This document shows positions 45,503 through 57,628 of a DNA stretch of 64,000 nucleotides, in pieces (the first letter of the stretch is position 1; each line of letters begins with the position of its first letter). The position numbers were made by a program, and so were the translations under genes. The stretch comes from Stemphylium vesicarium. Taxonomy: Eukaryota; Ascomycota; Dothideomycetes; Pleosporales; Pleosporaceae. Below the pieces are notes generated by a model that was not told the origin of the DNA, searched no databases, and was given only the letters and a program-made list of their open reading frames with translations. Location of the stretch: positions 1 to 64,000 of the forward strand of contig QXCR01000108.1 of NCBI GenBank assembly GCA_004380135.1. The letters run 5' to 3'.

Positions 45503-47164
45503 ATGTCTTTTAATGACACCCACGAGAAGCATATTAATTCTAGAGCTGTTGCTAGGAATGAAGGCGACAAGGACGTTGATCAAGCAGCGCTGTTCCTCTC
45601 CGATGCTGATGGCTTCGAGCCTTTCACACGGCAGCAGGAGCGACGTTTGAAGAGGAAGATCGACTTCATTCTCATACCAATGGTAAGACATCCCAATCTC
45701 CATCTTTTAGTTTTGGCTGATCATGCAGCTTTTCGTCACTGCCACGCTTGGTGCTGTTGATAAGGTTGCTCTCTCAACAGCGGCCCTTTACGGTCTCCGC
45801 GAAGATAACAACCTCGTCGGCCAGCAGTACTCCTGGCTCGGTTCTATCCTCTCGCTGGGTGCTCTGGCCGGTATGTTTCCTTCATCCTACTTCCTCCACA
45901 AGTTTCCAGCCGCCAAATACCTCTGCTCTTGCTCTATCGGATGGTCTGCGATGGCGCTCATTATGCCAGCCTGTCACAATTTCGGGGGTCTCATGGCACT
46001 ACGGTTTCTGATGGGCGCGCTCGAGGCCATCATCGTCCCTGGGATTAGTTTGATCATTGCAGGGTGGTATAGAAAGAGCGAACAACCACCCCGAAACGCA
46101 TTCGTCTTCGCGGCTATGAGCTCTGTCGTCAACGGGTTTCTCTCGTGGTAAGTTTCCTCCATATCCTTTGAAACTTCATGCTGATCATTTTTTCAATATA
46201 GGGCTGTTGGCCACATTCCTGAAACCGCTCCACTAGCTATCTGGCAATACCTTTACATCATTGTCGGAACCATCTCCATGGCATGGTCGGTCTTCGCCCT
46301 TATCTTCCTGCCAGACACGCCGATGAACGCCTTCTTCTTGAGCAAGCAAGAAAAGATTTTCTGGGTACAGCGGCTTGCAGAAAACAAGACGGGCATTGTA
46401 AACAAAAAGTGGAAGCTAGATCAAGCTCTCGAGGCACTTTACGACCCCAAGACGTGGCTCATCTTCTTCTTCAATATCGCCATCAATATTCCGAATGGAG
46501 GTGAGTGAATGTTGGAATTAAGCTGCAGCCTCATATAAATGCTAACCATTGCAGGACTAATCACTTTCAATGGAATTATCATCCAGAATCTTGGCTTTAC
46601 CTCGATCGAATCCTCCCTCCTTGCAATGCCCACTGGCGTCATGTCCACTCTGGCATCAATATTCTTCTCCATTCTCGCTGCGAAGTGGAGCAATCGCAGA
46701 TGTCTCGTCTGCATGATCGCATGTCTGGTACCAATCACAGGGACGGCCATATTGTATGGCGTCTCACGCACTGCAGTTGGTGCTAGCTCGTTGGCCTGTA
46801 TTTGTGCTATGCCTATTTTGGGCCTTACGTCGTCGGCATATCCCTCGCTCAAGCCAACACAGCTGGTCACACAAAGAAAAACATACAATTTTCGATACTC
46901 TACATCGGCTACGCAGTCGGCAATCTCATCGGACCACAAACGTTTCGCTCCGAACAGGCCTCGGCATACACCGGTGGAGTGGTCGCTATGCTAGTCTGCT
47001 ACTGTGTATGCATCGGACTGATGGCTATATACTGGGCTCTATGTGTCTTTCAAAACCGTGGGGTTGTTACACCAGCGATTGAAATTGAAGATGAAGGTAT
47101 GGCGGCGGAGAACTTCCGGGATGTTACAGATCTGAAGCAGGGAGTGTTCAAATATACGACTTAA
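45503..47164 (+). pseudogene. Dal5-type MFS transporter gene with one frameshift
   Basis: Exons 45503-45682, 45729-46147, 46202-46500 and 46555-47164; all three introns close the frame. The product belongs to the anion:cation symporter branch (Dal5, allantoate and similar): RRLKRKIDFILIPM, LGAVDKVALSTAALYGL, FLMGALEAIIVPGISLIIAG and, near the end, AQANTAGHTKKNIQFSILYI, then GYAVGNLIGPQTFR. In exon 4 the frame must change at about 46785-46793 (between VGASS and GLYLCYAYFGPYVVG). No intron of normal size fits there. Without correction the protein would lose its last two to three membrane helices. A sequencing error is possible. It is divergent from the 5-oxoprolinase gene and may import its substrate. 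Confidence 0.8.
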
Positions 47165-47702
47165 GCACATGTAGCCGGCAGTGAGGTCGAAGGGGTCCCA
47201 GATTTCTTTACTCCTTGGCTGGTACGTGATCAGGACCAGGCCACTTTGTTATGGAACGAGCAGTTTCAGCCTCCCCAAGCCTATCACTTCCAGCTCCCAC
47301 CCGGCGCTATGCAACATCCGTCCTTCACGTCATTGTGCCTTTACCAAGCCTCACGTGTCCATCATACCTCAAACATCTTCACTCCTCATGCTTCGTATCA
47401 ACTTATTGGCTTTTACAAGAACGCCTCCAAGACCAGCCGCAGCTGAAGCCTTGTTGGTCTTCCACATTCGACTACCCTGTGGGGCAACCTTGGCTAGTGC
47501 GCGTCATGATTGGTCGGCAAGTCCAGTCCGCCAATGACATCGCTGACCGGTCTGACCCCACCACAGGCAGACAACAGCCTAGACTCGGTGTCACAGCCTC
47601 ATGAACCTCGCTATTTAAGCACCTTTCCCTTAATACAAAATCGTTTTTAGGTAATACAATCAACAGACTACACACACACACAAAACATCTTCCGCCACTG
47701 CA
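47165..47702. other. Intergenic, promoter of next gene
   Basis: A TATTTAAG element near 47611 lies about 90 bases upstream of the next start. Nothing else supported. Confidence 0.5.
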
Positions 47703-48745
47703 ATGACGTCCGCCCTCGCTTCCCCACCTTCCAACTTCCAGCTGCAAAGCCCTCTCTTTGGCGTCTTGCCAGCAGAGATCCGCAATGAGATCTTCGAGCT
47801 AGCACTCATGCAATACGAGGACGACGCATCAGCCTATCCCAAAGACTCGTACTGGTACCGACCAGGGTTCTCCGGGCCTCACAAAGGAAGCAGTGCGCTT
47901 CTACGCACGTGCAGATTAGCGTACGCAGAAGGCCAAAAGGTGTTTCTACGAGAGCTAGAGTGGGCTTTCTGGTTCGGTACGCGGAGTCTTCTCTCCAATT
48001 CACTTGCAATTCTAACACTTACATTCCAGACCGTGGCCCAGAAGGTCGCACGTGCAACAGCGCATGCGAAGACTTCTTTAGAGATCTAACACCACAATCC
48101 GCTCAATCGCTGCAAAAAGTGCGTCTCTTCACCCAAATGTACTGGCTTGAAGGCGGGAACAACACATTCTACCTGTTTTCGCTACCGCAGTTTCGGCCCA
48201 CGCAACTCACCATCACGATCCGGTATTCAGACTGGTGGAACTGGGAAGACAACGCGCCACTGATCATGAGCGAAGGCTGGTTGCGTTTTTTCAAAGGAAA
48301 CCCGGGCTTGCGCGAGCTACGAGTCGAGTATGAGACGCTGAGCTGGAAGAAGGACGAGATGATGCGCATCATCCAGCGGAACAAGCACTGGAAACTTCCG
48401 GTGAGAAGGGAAGGCGGAGATCTGAAGGCTCATGAGTTGGAGGGGTATCTCAGTGCTGAGGAGACGCAGCTGCAAGAGTGGAAGTGGAAGGGGCCGAGTA
48501 AACTTGATGGCGTAACTTGGGCTCATCATGGTACGGCTGATGAGATCGAGTATGTGGTTGTGACGGATACGTGGAAGTTTGTTGAAGGGGAGCTTGAGGA
48601 GAAGGAGTTGGAGGGGAGGTTGACGGGTATGATGGCGGCGCCCGCGATGAGGCATGTTCGGAATCCTAGATCGGCGCAAGCGATGTCGAGGCATGCGAGG
48701 TTACTCAATAGGCTTCGTAGGAGAGGGGAGGATCCAGTCGAGTAG
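47703..48745 (+). CDS. 2EXR/F-box-like protein of unknown function
   Basis: Exons 47703-47976 and 48030-48745 give 329 residues; the 53-base intron has a GTACGC donor and TTCCAG acceptor. The N-terminal motif FGVLPAEIRNEIFELALM, followed by a spacer and ALLRTCRLAYAEGQKVFLRE, is the pattern of fungal 2EXR/F-box-like proteins. The middle holds LTITIRYSDWWNWEDNAPLI and a charged C-terminal third ending in an Arg-rich helix. If the start acts as an F-box it could join an SCF ubiquitin ligase, but no partner-binding repeat is evident. Pleosporalean genomes usually carry many such genes. No signal peptide or membrane segment. Confidence 0.75.
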
Positions 48746-49189
48746 TGCGAGACGTGTACGATCAACGAATGCGCGTGGCTTGGTATGTAAAATAGACATA
48801 CAACTATCCTTATCAGCAGACCCCGTGCAAATTAGTACTCGTTATATTGTCTACATTCCATCTCCGCATCCTGTGACGTAACTTTCAGCCACACCTCTTC
48901 CATTCATCTCACGTGAAACAATAGTGGTTTCGTGTACGAACTCGCAACACAGTTAGCACACTCTTCCTCGCTTTTCCCTTGCTTACTATACCCCTTTTCG
49001 AGCAAGGCGATGTGAAGGTGATCCACTCAAGAGCAAGGAAGTGAGACAGCTGTCGAAATCGTCGCTCAGCGCCTAAGCTATCTCCTTCTCCATCTTGAGA
49101 CATACCACTAACAAAGATCAGACAGCGCATAAAACAGGGTGAGAAATTACGAGTACAATTCACCCACGATGAAAATAGAGATAAAATTA
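48746..49189. other. Intergenic, nothing supported
   Basis: 3' flank of the 2EXR-like gene, grading into the AT-rich island to its right. Confidence 0.5.
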
Positions 49190-49560
49190 TCGAGAATGCT
49201 TGCTAGCTTCTTATTATGCTTAATATAATTTCTCTTTTAAGATGTTAGAGATCCGACACACAACACATTGCATCCTAGATTTACAACGGTTAAACAGATA
49301 TCTAACCAGACTGATACATCATTAATACCCTAATAGCGGGTTCATTTAATCACTTTAACCTAATACTTTACTCATAAGACGTGCTAGAAAACACTAATTA
49401 CAAACCGCCTCCTATAGTATAAGATACAGCGGGACTAATAACGATACAGAGCTTAGCCCTGCGCGCGAAGACGTACTTTAATAAAAATATATAGGGGACA
49501 CGTAAAAGAGATAAATGTTAACGAAATAAATAAAGTTAACTATAAGCACCGCGGTGAAAG
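49190..49560. repeat. AT-rich island, RIP-like
   Basis: About 370 bases with abundant TA dinucleotides and stretches such as TAATAAAAATATATAGG, sharply different from the GC-richer flanks. All frames are short. This is how RIP-mutated transposon scraps usually look; no parent element can be identified. Confidence 0.5.
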
Positions 49561-50244
49561 AAATGCAAGAGACAAGTTTTGGATGCTATGCGACTAACTT
49601 GAACTTACTCAATCACGAAATTAGCCCGGAATAGAGGTAAGGATCACGCAGGGGCTGTTCGGTGTGTACGATGCACGTAATCTATATGCTGCGTGCTGAG
49701 GATGTATACGATGGCGGGGTTGCGATAGTTGGGGAAATCGAGTTTTGATGTAGACGTCAAGAAGGTGAAATAAGATGAAAAGCACGGTATTTGCCAAGGC
49801 AGGTGCGACATGCTGATTTTCAAGATTTTGAACTCTGCTAAGCATGAGATGAGTGTAAACGACTGCTAGTCATGCCTAGTCTTCAGCGGTCTCCAAGTCT
49901 CAAGGTCGAGTTTGCGCTCGTAGAAACCCATACTCGGGCAAGGTTTCATCACCAAGAACAATTCCACGATGAACACCACAAATACAATAAGCGCACCGCT
50001 CGCATGAAAATAAACACTTGAAGTCACAGTAGCCCACGTGACTAACACCCTCTCACCTCACAAAAACCCATCTGCAAGGCTGTCCAACTCCCTCTCGTAT
50101 ATGCCTGCTCAATATCTGAGACAAAAAAACGGCTGCTGCGCATGCACGCCTCACCGAGGCACATTACATCTGCAATGCGCGGCTAAGCACCGCCCGAAAG
50201 TGTCAAAGCATGCAGAGCCGACCCGCGACGCACGTCAATTACTC

Positions 50245-50263
50245 GGCAGGCAGGCAGGCAGGC
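50245..50263. repeat. GGCA tandem repeat
   Basis: Nearly five copies of GGCA in a row. Confidence 0.9.
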
Positions 50264-51211
50264 CCTTTGAACAAGAACAACGAGGGAGGCGCCTGCCTGT
50301 CCAAGTTTCAAGGGCGAGCAAGCAAGGCAAGATCGCGGTGTAAATTTTTTTGTCTCTGCGACAACTGTTTGATCTACATCATGTGTTCGCAGGAAATGAG
50401 TAGTTTGGGGGCGGGCAAAAAACAACGCTTGGTTTACCCGTAGTTCGCATTTCCAGAGCAATGCGTTGTTTCAGGGTTTAGCCTTGGTTCGATGTGATGA
50501 TTCGGAGTGGGTATCTTTTTCGGGAACCGACAAAGAATTAGCCGGTCGGTTCACGATGACAGTTTTTCCAAGGTAGTGATGGAAAGAAAGAACGTACGGC
50601 AAAAGCCGAAGACTTCTTAGAGTCATCGACCGAACCCCCCCCCCCGCGCGAACACCAGATGGAACTGTCAACAGTGATGCTTTTTGCATGTCAACAGGTT
50701 TATCTTTAGTATCAAACAAATCTGGTCTGGGACCGATGCATCGAGAAGCACGTCTTGCTTGCCCTTTCGTGGCAGAACCAGTCAAGAAGTCGGTGATTGA
50801 CATCCGACGAGCGCCGTGGTGATGCGGGGTCGATGTACGAAGACGTAAGTCATGGTGCTGGTAGGGCTTCTAGTCGCAAAGCCGACGGACGTTCTCCAAG
50901 CTGATGCGATGTTTAGTACGGCGCTATGGCGCTTGCATGTACCATGGTTCGCAGAATGCGAACGCAGCCACTCAAACAACTAGGACGACAGCATCTTCGC
51001 ATCACGGAAATGCGCTAAGTGACCGTTGACCTCGACACGTACCAGGCGCGACCTCTCTCGGCCCGCAATGCATGCAGAGATTTTCATAATAGATCAGCTC
51101 ATCTTTCCAGCCACCCCAGCGTGGGCCGGGATGGCTGGTCGAGCACTTTTGTTCCTCGGTATGCTCGGATAGAGTTGGAGAAGCCGGAGGATCTCGAGAA
51201 CGGACCACTGT

Positions 51212-51219
51212 TGACGCGT
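51212..51219 (-). promoter_or_regulatory. Candidate StuA response element
   Basis: TGACGCGT matches, on the minus strand, the APSES target (A/T)CGCG(T/A)N(A/C) described for Aspergillus StuA. About 7 kb upstream of the StuA start. Confidence 0.3.
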
Positions 51220-52830
51220 GGCTAGCGATTAGTATGAATTTTGCTTGCAAGTAGTGCGGGCCTGGGTGGGATTGTTTGTTCAATTTGGTGGCTAGTCCGG
51301 TCGCATAGCCACGGATGAAAGAACCCACCGAAGCTAACTTGGCATGAGCCTTTTTTCTTTGCTCGTATACCAAAGCATGCGACCCAGCGACCGGCTAGTC
51401 TAGACTACACATTCAAGTAGGCTAGAAAGCTATCATCGAGAAAAGAGCGGATGCTAGCAGGGCGCAAGATAGCCGATCTGACGGAGAGGCTCGGAAGACA
51501 CGTCTCGAGATGCCATACAATGGCTTGTAGTGAGATGTGTTAAGTTTGAGCATGCTCTAAGCGATTCATACGATTTATTCAGCCGCCCGCTACCAAGGAC
51601 TCGGGTGAAAATATTTGCATCCTTTACCGGGCCGAGGGATGTTGCTGAGACGTGGTGTGGGTGGCATGTCACTGAAAGATAGCGCAATAGCGGTTCCGCG
51701 CGTAGAGAGTCGTTGCTCAACCGGCGGAAGTGCGTGTTTGGATAAAGATGAGCGTGTAGATCAATCTACGGCCATGGCTGTTACCGACATAGAAAACTCA
51801 GCCGTGCGAATCTGCTGCATAGAGCCGCTTTCCGTCGTCGCGTACCGGGTCGATATGTCCGAACTGCTGGGTTTGACGGGCGATGCCTTCCTGGCAGGCA
51901 AAATGTGCGGCAGGCTGAATGCGCGCATGGGAGCCCATATCAGCGCATGCATAATTGCGCTGAGGCCTCCCTTAGAACACATGTTCTTGAAGCAAAGGCC
52001 CCATCTGAGGATGGAGCGCAAGCTTGAGTTGCTAGATGACAGGAATATGCCTCAGCCACAAGTGGTAAAAGTAGGGTTCGATGATAGTAATGTCGCTTGG
52101 CACCATCGGCCAGGCTGCAGTGTACCCTGTAGCCGTGGCGGGACGCGAGAGTGACGCACATAAAGTATGTCGTGCGGATCATGCGAGGCCTTGACGACAA
52201 GCGGCTCTGCTGCTGGTGCGCGAAGGCAGGCTGCTTTTTTGGCAGCCGTTGCGATGCTGCATTGTGACGGACGGAAGTCGACAGCTGTCGCCAGCAAGCT
52301 TGCGCTGACGCAAGTGAGAAGGCCAGCGTGTTGCTGTCGGTACTTTTGACCATGTCACAGCGCCCAGAGGGTGGGCGCAGCGGGGCAGCATTTGGAGCAG
52401 CAGACCCTGGGCGGCTATCAAACGCACAAATTGCTTCTAGCCTACCTTTGACGATGAGAGGGTCAAGAATAGAAGAGCGGTGAAGGCGGTGGCTACGTCT
52501 TGGATCGAGCATGGCGATTGCCGGCAAAACGGATAGTCGCTTCCAGCGAACAATGAACCCCTCACTTGGACTGTCTATTTGTTGAACTTTGTTGAGGGCT
52601 TCGAAGAGCATCTGGAGTGCAGGCGGAAGGGCGCTAGAGAATGCTGCATGCTGCAACAAGCGAGTCGTCCACAGGGCATGACAAGGAAGTGGGGTGGTGG
52701 GGCGGCGACCCATGAATGCGAGACCGGTGAGAGCAGGCTGGCGGGCTAATCATGCCACCGCCTCGCACTCCACCAGCTGCAAGGAGCGGTCGTGGCTTGC
52801 TTGCTCCGTCGATATCCCGATAACGGCTCT

Positions 52831-52854
52831 ACTGGCTCACTGGCTCACTGGCTC
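52831..52854. repeat. ACTGGCTC tandem repeat, three copies
   Basis: Three perfect tandem copies of the 8-base unit. Confidence 0.9.
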
Positions 52855-53712
52855 CTGACGTGGCCGCCCGTGATTGGCAGCCCGACGCCTATCTGAACGC
52901 TCCAGCGAGCATGGGATGCTGATCAGTGTGGCCGCTGGAGCTCGACAACGGCGGCAGACTGCGAAAAAGACCATGACGACGTGCGTGCCAGAGGTATCCA
53001 TAGCGGCTGCTCTGCTCTGCACTTGTGCGTTATCGTGCGCAGACGCGAGGGTGCCGGTGCGACGGCATGTGAAAGACGGCTCTCCCAGCAGTTTGATCGG
53101 GGCCATGATCGGATGCTAGTCGAGGGAGGGGTATCTTCTTGGCTGACACCACGCAGGGATACCCTATATCACACGCATATGCAGGTGCGGCTCGCTGCAG
53201 ATGAGCTCTGGCCAATGAGCGCTGCATCGCGGGATTGCCTCACGCTGCAGGAACCTTCGTACAGGCGTTCGAGAGGCACTCGCTCGTCGTGTTCCGTGTG
53301 TGGTGGTCGTGGCCGCCACCCGGCCTCAGCATCTCTTCTCCATGCTGCACCGTTTGGTGAGCAGCCGCTATGCAAGGGACTGTGTGCACGTCGATGCCAT
53401 CCTCGGAGCCACACAGGGCCGAATTTGCCTACGGGATCCGAGCCCAGATTGCGCTTTATTGCCAGTTGGACAAGAATGGACACAGACCCCACTGCGTCGC
53501 CACTACACGAGAACACGATGCTCGCGGAGGAGCAAAGGCTGATACACCAGGAGTCGCCCTTTGCATGAACCCTGTCAGATGCTATTCTCAATCCCATCGC
53601 TCGCCGTCATGTGCGTGGGCGGCTGCAATGACCTGACTCTGACCCATCGCCATCGGTCAAGTGCGAGCGTCCCCTTCCCCAGCCCTCGTCGTGGTCAGCA
53701 ACGTAGTAAATA

Positions 53713-53732
53713 GAGACGAGACGAGACGAGAC
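53713..53732. repeat. GAGAC tandem repeat, four copies
   Basis: Four perfect tandem copies of the 5-base unit. Confidence 0.9.
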
Positions 53733-56700
53733 GGGCGCGGGCCTTTCTCCACGATCCGCTCCCACATCGCGCCCGCTGCACTGCACTGCACGTTTATTTC
53801 CACCTGTGCATATCTGCTAGACACGGTAGTCCACGAGGCCACGGTGCGACTGCGCCCCAAGTAAAGGGATGGTCCGCCCAGCTCCTTGACCGCACACTTG
53901 CACACAGTGATACGACGCGGGTCGCTTGAGAGTCTCGTCATACCTCTTGCCTCTGGCCCATCTTCACCGACTAGCACCTGTACCACCGGACTGTAATCGA
54001 GTTCCTGGCATCGTCTCTCCACTCTGGGTTTAGCATCAACTGATGATGCCATCTGCTCCGCCCACCCTCATCTGATACCGTCAGTCGTGGCACCGATGGG
54101 CGAGAATGTTGCTCTCGACCAAACTTTAGGCCACATGTTGCAAGATAACCTAGGCGGAGCATTGGCTGTGAGCGCACCACAGTCAACTCCGCGGCTAGCA
54201 GGGGCACCAGACGGATGCGAACACTTGGTTTGGCGCCTGAGGCGATGGCCTGGGCTGGAGAGGTGCCAGCTGTCAAGTGCATGGCTTGCCTCTTGTTCCA
54301 GAGTCGAGGCTGTCACCGTTCGCATGGTCGAGACAGGGATCGAGGCGGACTCTCCCGTGCGCCGTGCTGCGAGTCCCGTGACGCAGTGACATCCAAGGGC
54401 TTCCTTCGCCTCTGCTGTCTGCGCATTTGCGGCCGTCGTGGCGCCTCGCCGTATTGCGTGTTTCTGAGCCCATGTTTCAGCTGGCCGAAAGGAATGCCCT
54501 GGTGATACTGCACTACGCCCAGTCCAAGGTACCGGGCTCACCCATCCCGACTGCGAGACACGGCCATGAATATTGAGTTGCACTCTGGTGTGCGTGGTGC
54601 GGGTGGCTGTTGAGGGCGAAGTAAGAAAGCGTGACCGAGGCTTGGCCTGGCCGCCTCGGGCTAGCGTCGCCAGCGCATCTACTCACCGCAACTAGCACGC
54701 ACCCTATCAAACCTTGCGGCGTCCACATCCAACCTCAAGCCCGTGTTACAATCAGCACGTTTGTCAATCGACTTCATTGTGCATGGCTTTCAACATCAAG
54801 CGCAAGTGGGGATGGGCGCCGCCCGCGGCGCTCCAGTTCTCTAGGTGTGGCTCGCCTGTGGCCTTTTGGTTGCCATCCATGGCTGACATGACATGGCTGT
54901 CGTACACTCTCGAGTCTCCACGTTGCACATGCTTCACATGCTCGCTCCATGTCTTGCATGCTCAACCCGTCAACTGGATGCCCTCGTGGGGAGCAGATAG
55001 ACGCTGGTCTCAGGCTTTCACTGCTCCGTCGACGTCGTTGACTACCCGGCCAATCACGCTTCGTCTGACCACTCCCCAGCGAGCGCTGGCTGGCTAGCTT
55101 GCACGGCCTACCGTCCGTCTATCCCGTTCACTCTCGGGCGCATCCCTGCGACTGCTGGATGGGTTCCATTTAGCCTGTGCTGGGAATTCCATCCATCTAC
55201 GGACGGTATCAGGGTATTCACAATTGCTTCTGGCCAGGTCGCTCGCTTTCACACGTCCTGCCCGAAGCATCGAGTCCCGTTGTGAAAGCGGAAAGGGTGA
55301 CGGTCATCATCAGCAGAGCTGGGCGTGTCGCGGCAGTTGAGCCTGTTTCAGAACAAATGTGGCTGCCCGGCAGTGCTGCCAGATTACCTCTGCTTTTTCG
55401 TCTCATTGCTCGCTTTCCAAGCGTCCCGCTCTGACTCGCAGCGGTGCAAATCATCGCGCCTGCCGGGCCACTCAGCACCGACAGCCGACAGTGTGATGTG
55501 GTCCCAAACGTTGGAGCAGCGCCCTTCCGATCGCTTGTTGGGATGTCGTCTTTGGCCTGCGCTCCGCAATGTTACGGTCCGGCGCAGCTTAGTCAAAGCC
55601 CACTGTTCCAACGACTGTTCCCTATCAATTCCCTTGGTTTGCCCGCGCTGCGCGTCAAATATCTCCGGCCATTGTCAGTGGCCCCATCCATTCAGCCGTG
55701 TTATCCCCATCGGGAGCCCAGCCGATGCCTCAGGAAGCGGCACACTCGTAAAAAAAAGTAGGCGCCCGCTAACTTTGGAGCGCGCTACCCTTGCCCATGG
55801 TCTCGCCAGTGACAGCGTGATGGGAGAGAGAGCTTGGAGCGAGAGGACGGGGATAGCAAGACATGTCCTCCCCAATGTCACTCGATTCTGCGGAGAGCAG
55901 CGAACTCACAAGATCGACTGATCTGCTGTACGTGGGATCTGTCGTGCCCGCAGTTCTTTCTTTCGTCAGGGTGGTGGCTGGTAGAGTCCTACGCTCGCTT
56001 GGGTGCATAGTCTGTCGCGGTATAACCTGGCAGCCCTGTCCCTGCCAGCATTGTCTCCATCCAGCGCCCTTGTCAACCGCACCGTCGGCGGATCAGCCCA
56101 GTCAGCATGCTCCATGATGGAGTCTGTGCGTCTTGAGCGAAACGGCCTGCCTTTCACGGGATTCTTGCTTGCGGGTCCAGGCTGGTGCGCCAGCCGGGCC
56201 ACCCCCATGCCATCGTGCGCTCACACTCCCCACCAAGCCCGATGTGAATTTAGATTGTGTGCTCGCGGCGGCTCGTGTGTGTGCTGCACTGAGTCCCCAG
56301 AAGATCTCCACCACCCGTCCTAGGTACAGTACAGAGCCTGCATCTTTCCACGCACCGGTCTCTGTCTTCACGCGCTGCCGCGGCTTCATCTCAACTGCAT
56401 TGCCAGCTCCTGAGCCGCCGCTTCTGCAAATTCGCGCCGGCCCGTCGACGCAGCTACAGCTTGCCTCTACGGAACAACTTGCCAGCGACGCCCACAGCGC
56501 ACTGACACAATAGAAGCATTGGACACGCCGCCTGTAAAGAAAGCGGCCACTCCGATCAGACTGCTGTGCGGGGCGTGCGTTGCTCGCCTGTCTCGGTCTG
56601 CCCTCTTAGCTGCGGCCTGCCTGCTGTCGAGCGCTGCAGAGAATCCTGCAGCATCGCCGAAGAGAACGACTTCCTTCTCCACATCCAGCAAACATCCAGC

Positions 56701-57024
56701 GTCGTTGTTGTTTCGCGCTCTTCGCGTTCGTTCGTTGAAGAATTAGTGAGTGAACCCTTTATCCCGCCCTTCACTACTGTCTCGAGTGCTGCCAGCCGGA
56801 CTCGCCGCCTGCGTTTCCCGTGCTCTCGCCTATCTGTCGCCTTGTCTGGTTGGTCCAGCACTAGCATCAAAGTCACATCCCAACCACCTCCGCCTCTAAA
56901 CCTCCGCCTCCCCACCGCAGTCTGCGAAGAAGCCTCTAGCTGGCTTTCCTGTTCACCTCTCATAGACTGACGACAGCCCTTCACCATAACGTCCTTGCAT
57001 CTTCTTTCGTCTACGAGCGAGTAC

Positions 57025-57032
57025 TGACGCGT
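57025..57032 (-). promoter_or_regulatory. Candidate StuA response element near the StuA leader
   Basis: Same TGACGCGT match as at 51212, inside a shared GACGCGTGG context. It could allow autoregulation; this is inference from the consensus. Confidence 0.35.
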
Positions 57033-57158
57033 GGTTCGCGTAGTCCTTTCTTGCAGCTACAGCGCCTATCAATATCGATACAGCTCGGCCCGCATTAACG
57101 AAGCGCGACGACATTACGACTATTTACGACAACCTTGCACCTCTCGACCCTCCAGCAC

Positions 57159-57236
57159 ATGTTCAAGCCCTTCGCAGACATCCTCAGCTATTCTTCCAGG
57201 CCGGCATTCGTCAATTCGTACCATTGCGTATTTTGA
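57159..57236 (+). promoter_or_regulatory. Upstream ORF 1 in the probable StuA leader
   Basis: ATG to TGA, 25 codons before the stop, in the pyrimidine-rich sequence ahead of StuA. Aspergillus nidulans stuA transcripts are known to carry leader mini-ORFs that affect translation. Confidence 0.4.
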
Positions 57237-57463
57237 AACGAGCGCCAAAAGCATTGTCGACTACTACCAGCTCTTCCTAGCTTCACGACTGCAACGACGT
57301 AACGACTAGCTTTTTGAGATCCCAGCATTGTTTGCAGCGTTCGAATTCATTCAGCAGCCTCTCTTGCGCGCACCGTTTTTCGTCGCGTCTGCCCGCAGCC
57401 AAACCGTCTCGGTCAGTATCTCCATTCACTTTCCTCCACCACCACCACTGTCCTCTGTCCGCC

Positions 57464-57628
57464 ATGCCTCTGGATCTGCTGTTCAAGTTGGACTTGTTTG
57501 CACCGCCCTCTCCCTGCGTGTCGTTGGTCCCTGCTGCCATCAACCGATTGACCTCACACTTCGGGAGCAAACAACTAACTTGCGGTGAAGATCATTCGCT
57601 CTGTCAACCTTCCCGCGACAAGCTATAA
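57464..57628 (+). promoter_or_regulatory. Upstream ORF 2 in the probable StuA leader
   Basis: ATG in a good context (GCCATGC) opening 54 codons before TAA. It would be met by ribosomes before the StuA start if transcription begins upstream of it. Confidence 0.4.

Larger units (their letters stand above)
49561..57024. other. Long gene-poor region upstream of StuA
   Basis: About 7.5 kb, mostly GC-rich beyond 50 kb, with overlapping open frames on both strands of random-looking composition (Cys, Arg, Ser, His-rich). None has a recognised domain or a coherent exon structure. Short tandem repeats, an 11-base C run near 50634-50644 and a possible StuA site lie inside. I read it as regulatory or untranslated sequence of the downstream developmental regulator, possibly with non-coding transcripts; this is inference. 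Confidence 0.45.

Noticed and set aside
50634..50644. C homopolymer as a possible functional element
   Set aside because: Simple-sequence run with no associated structure; likely slippage or assembly-prone sequence.
51615..52713. Overlapping frames of 179 and 257 codons on opposite strands
   Set aside because: They overlap each other, have no recognised domain and show unbiased composition. No splice pattern extends them.
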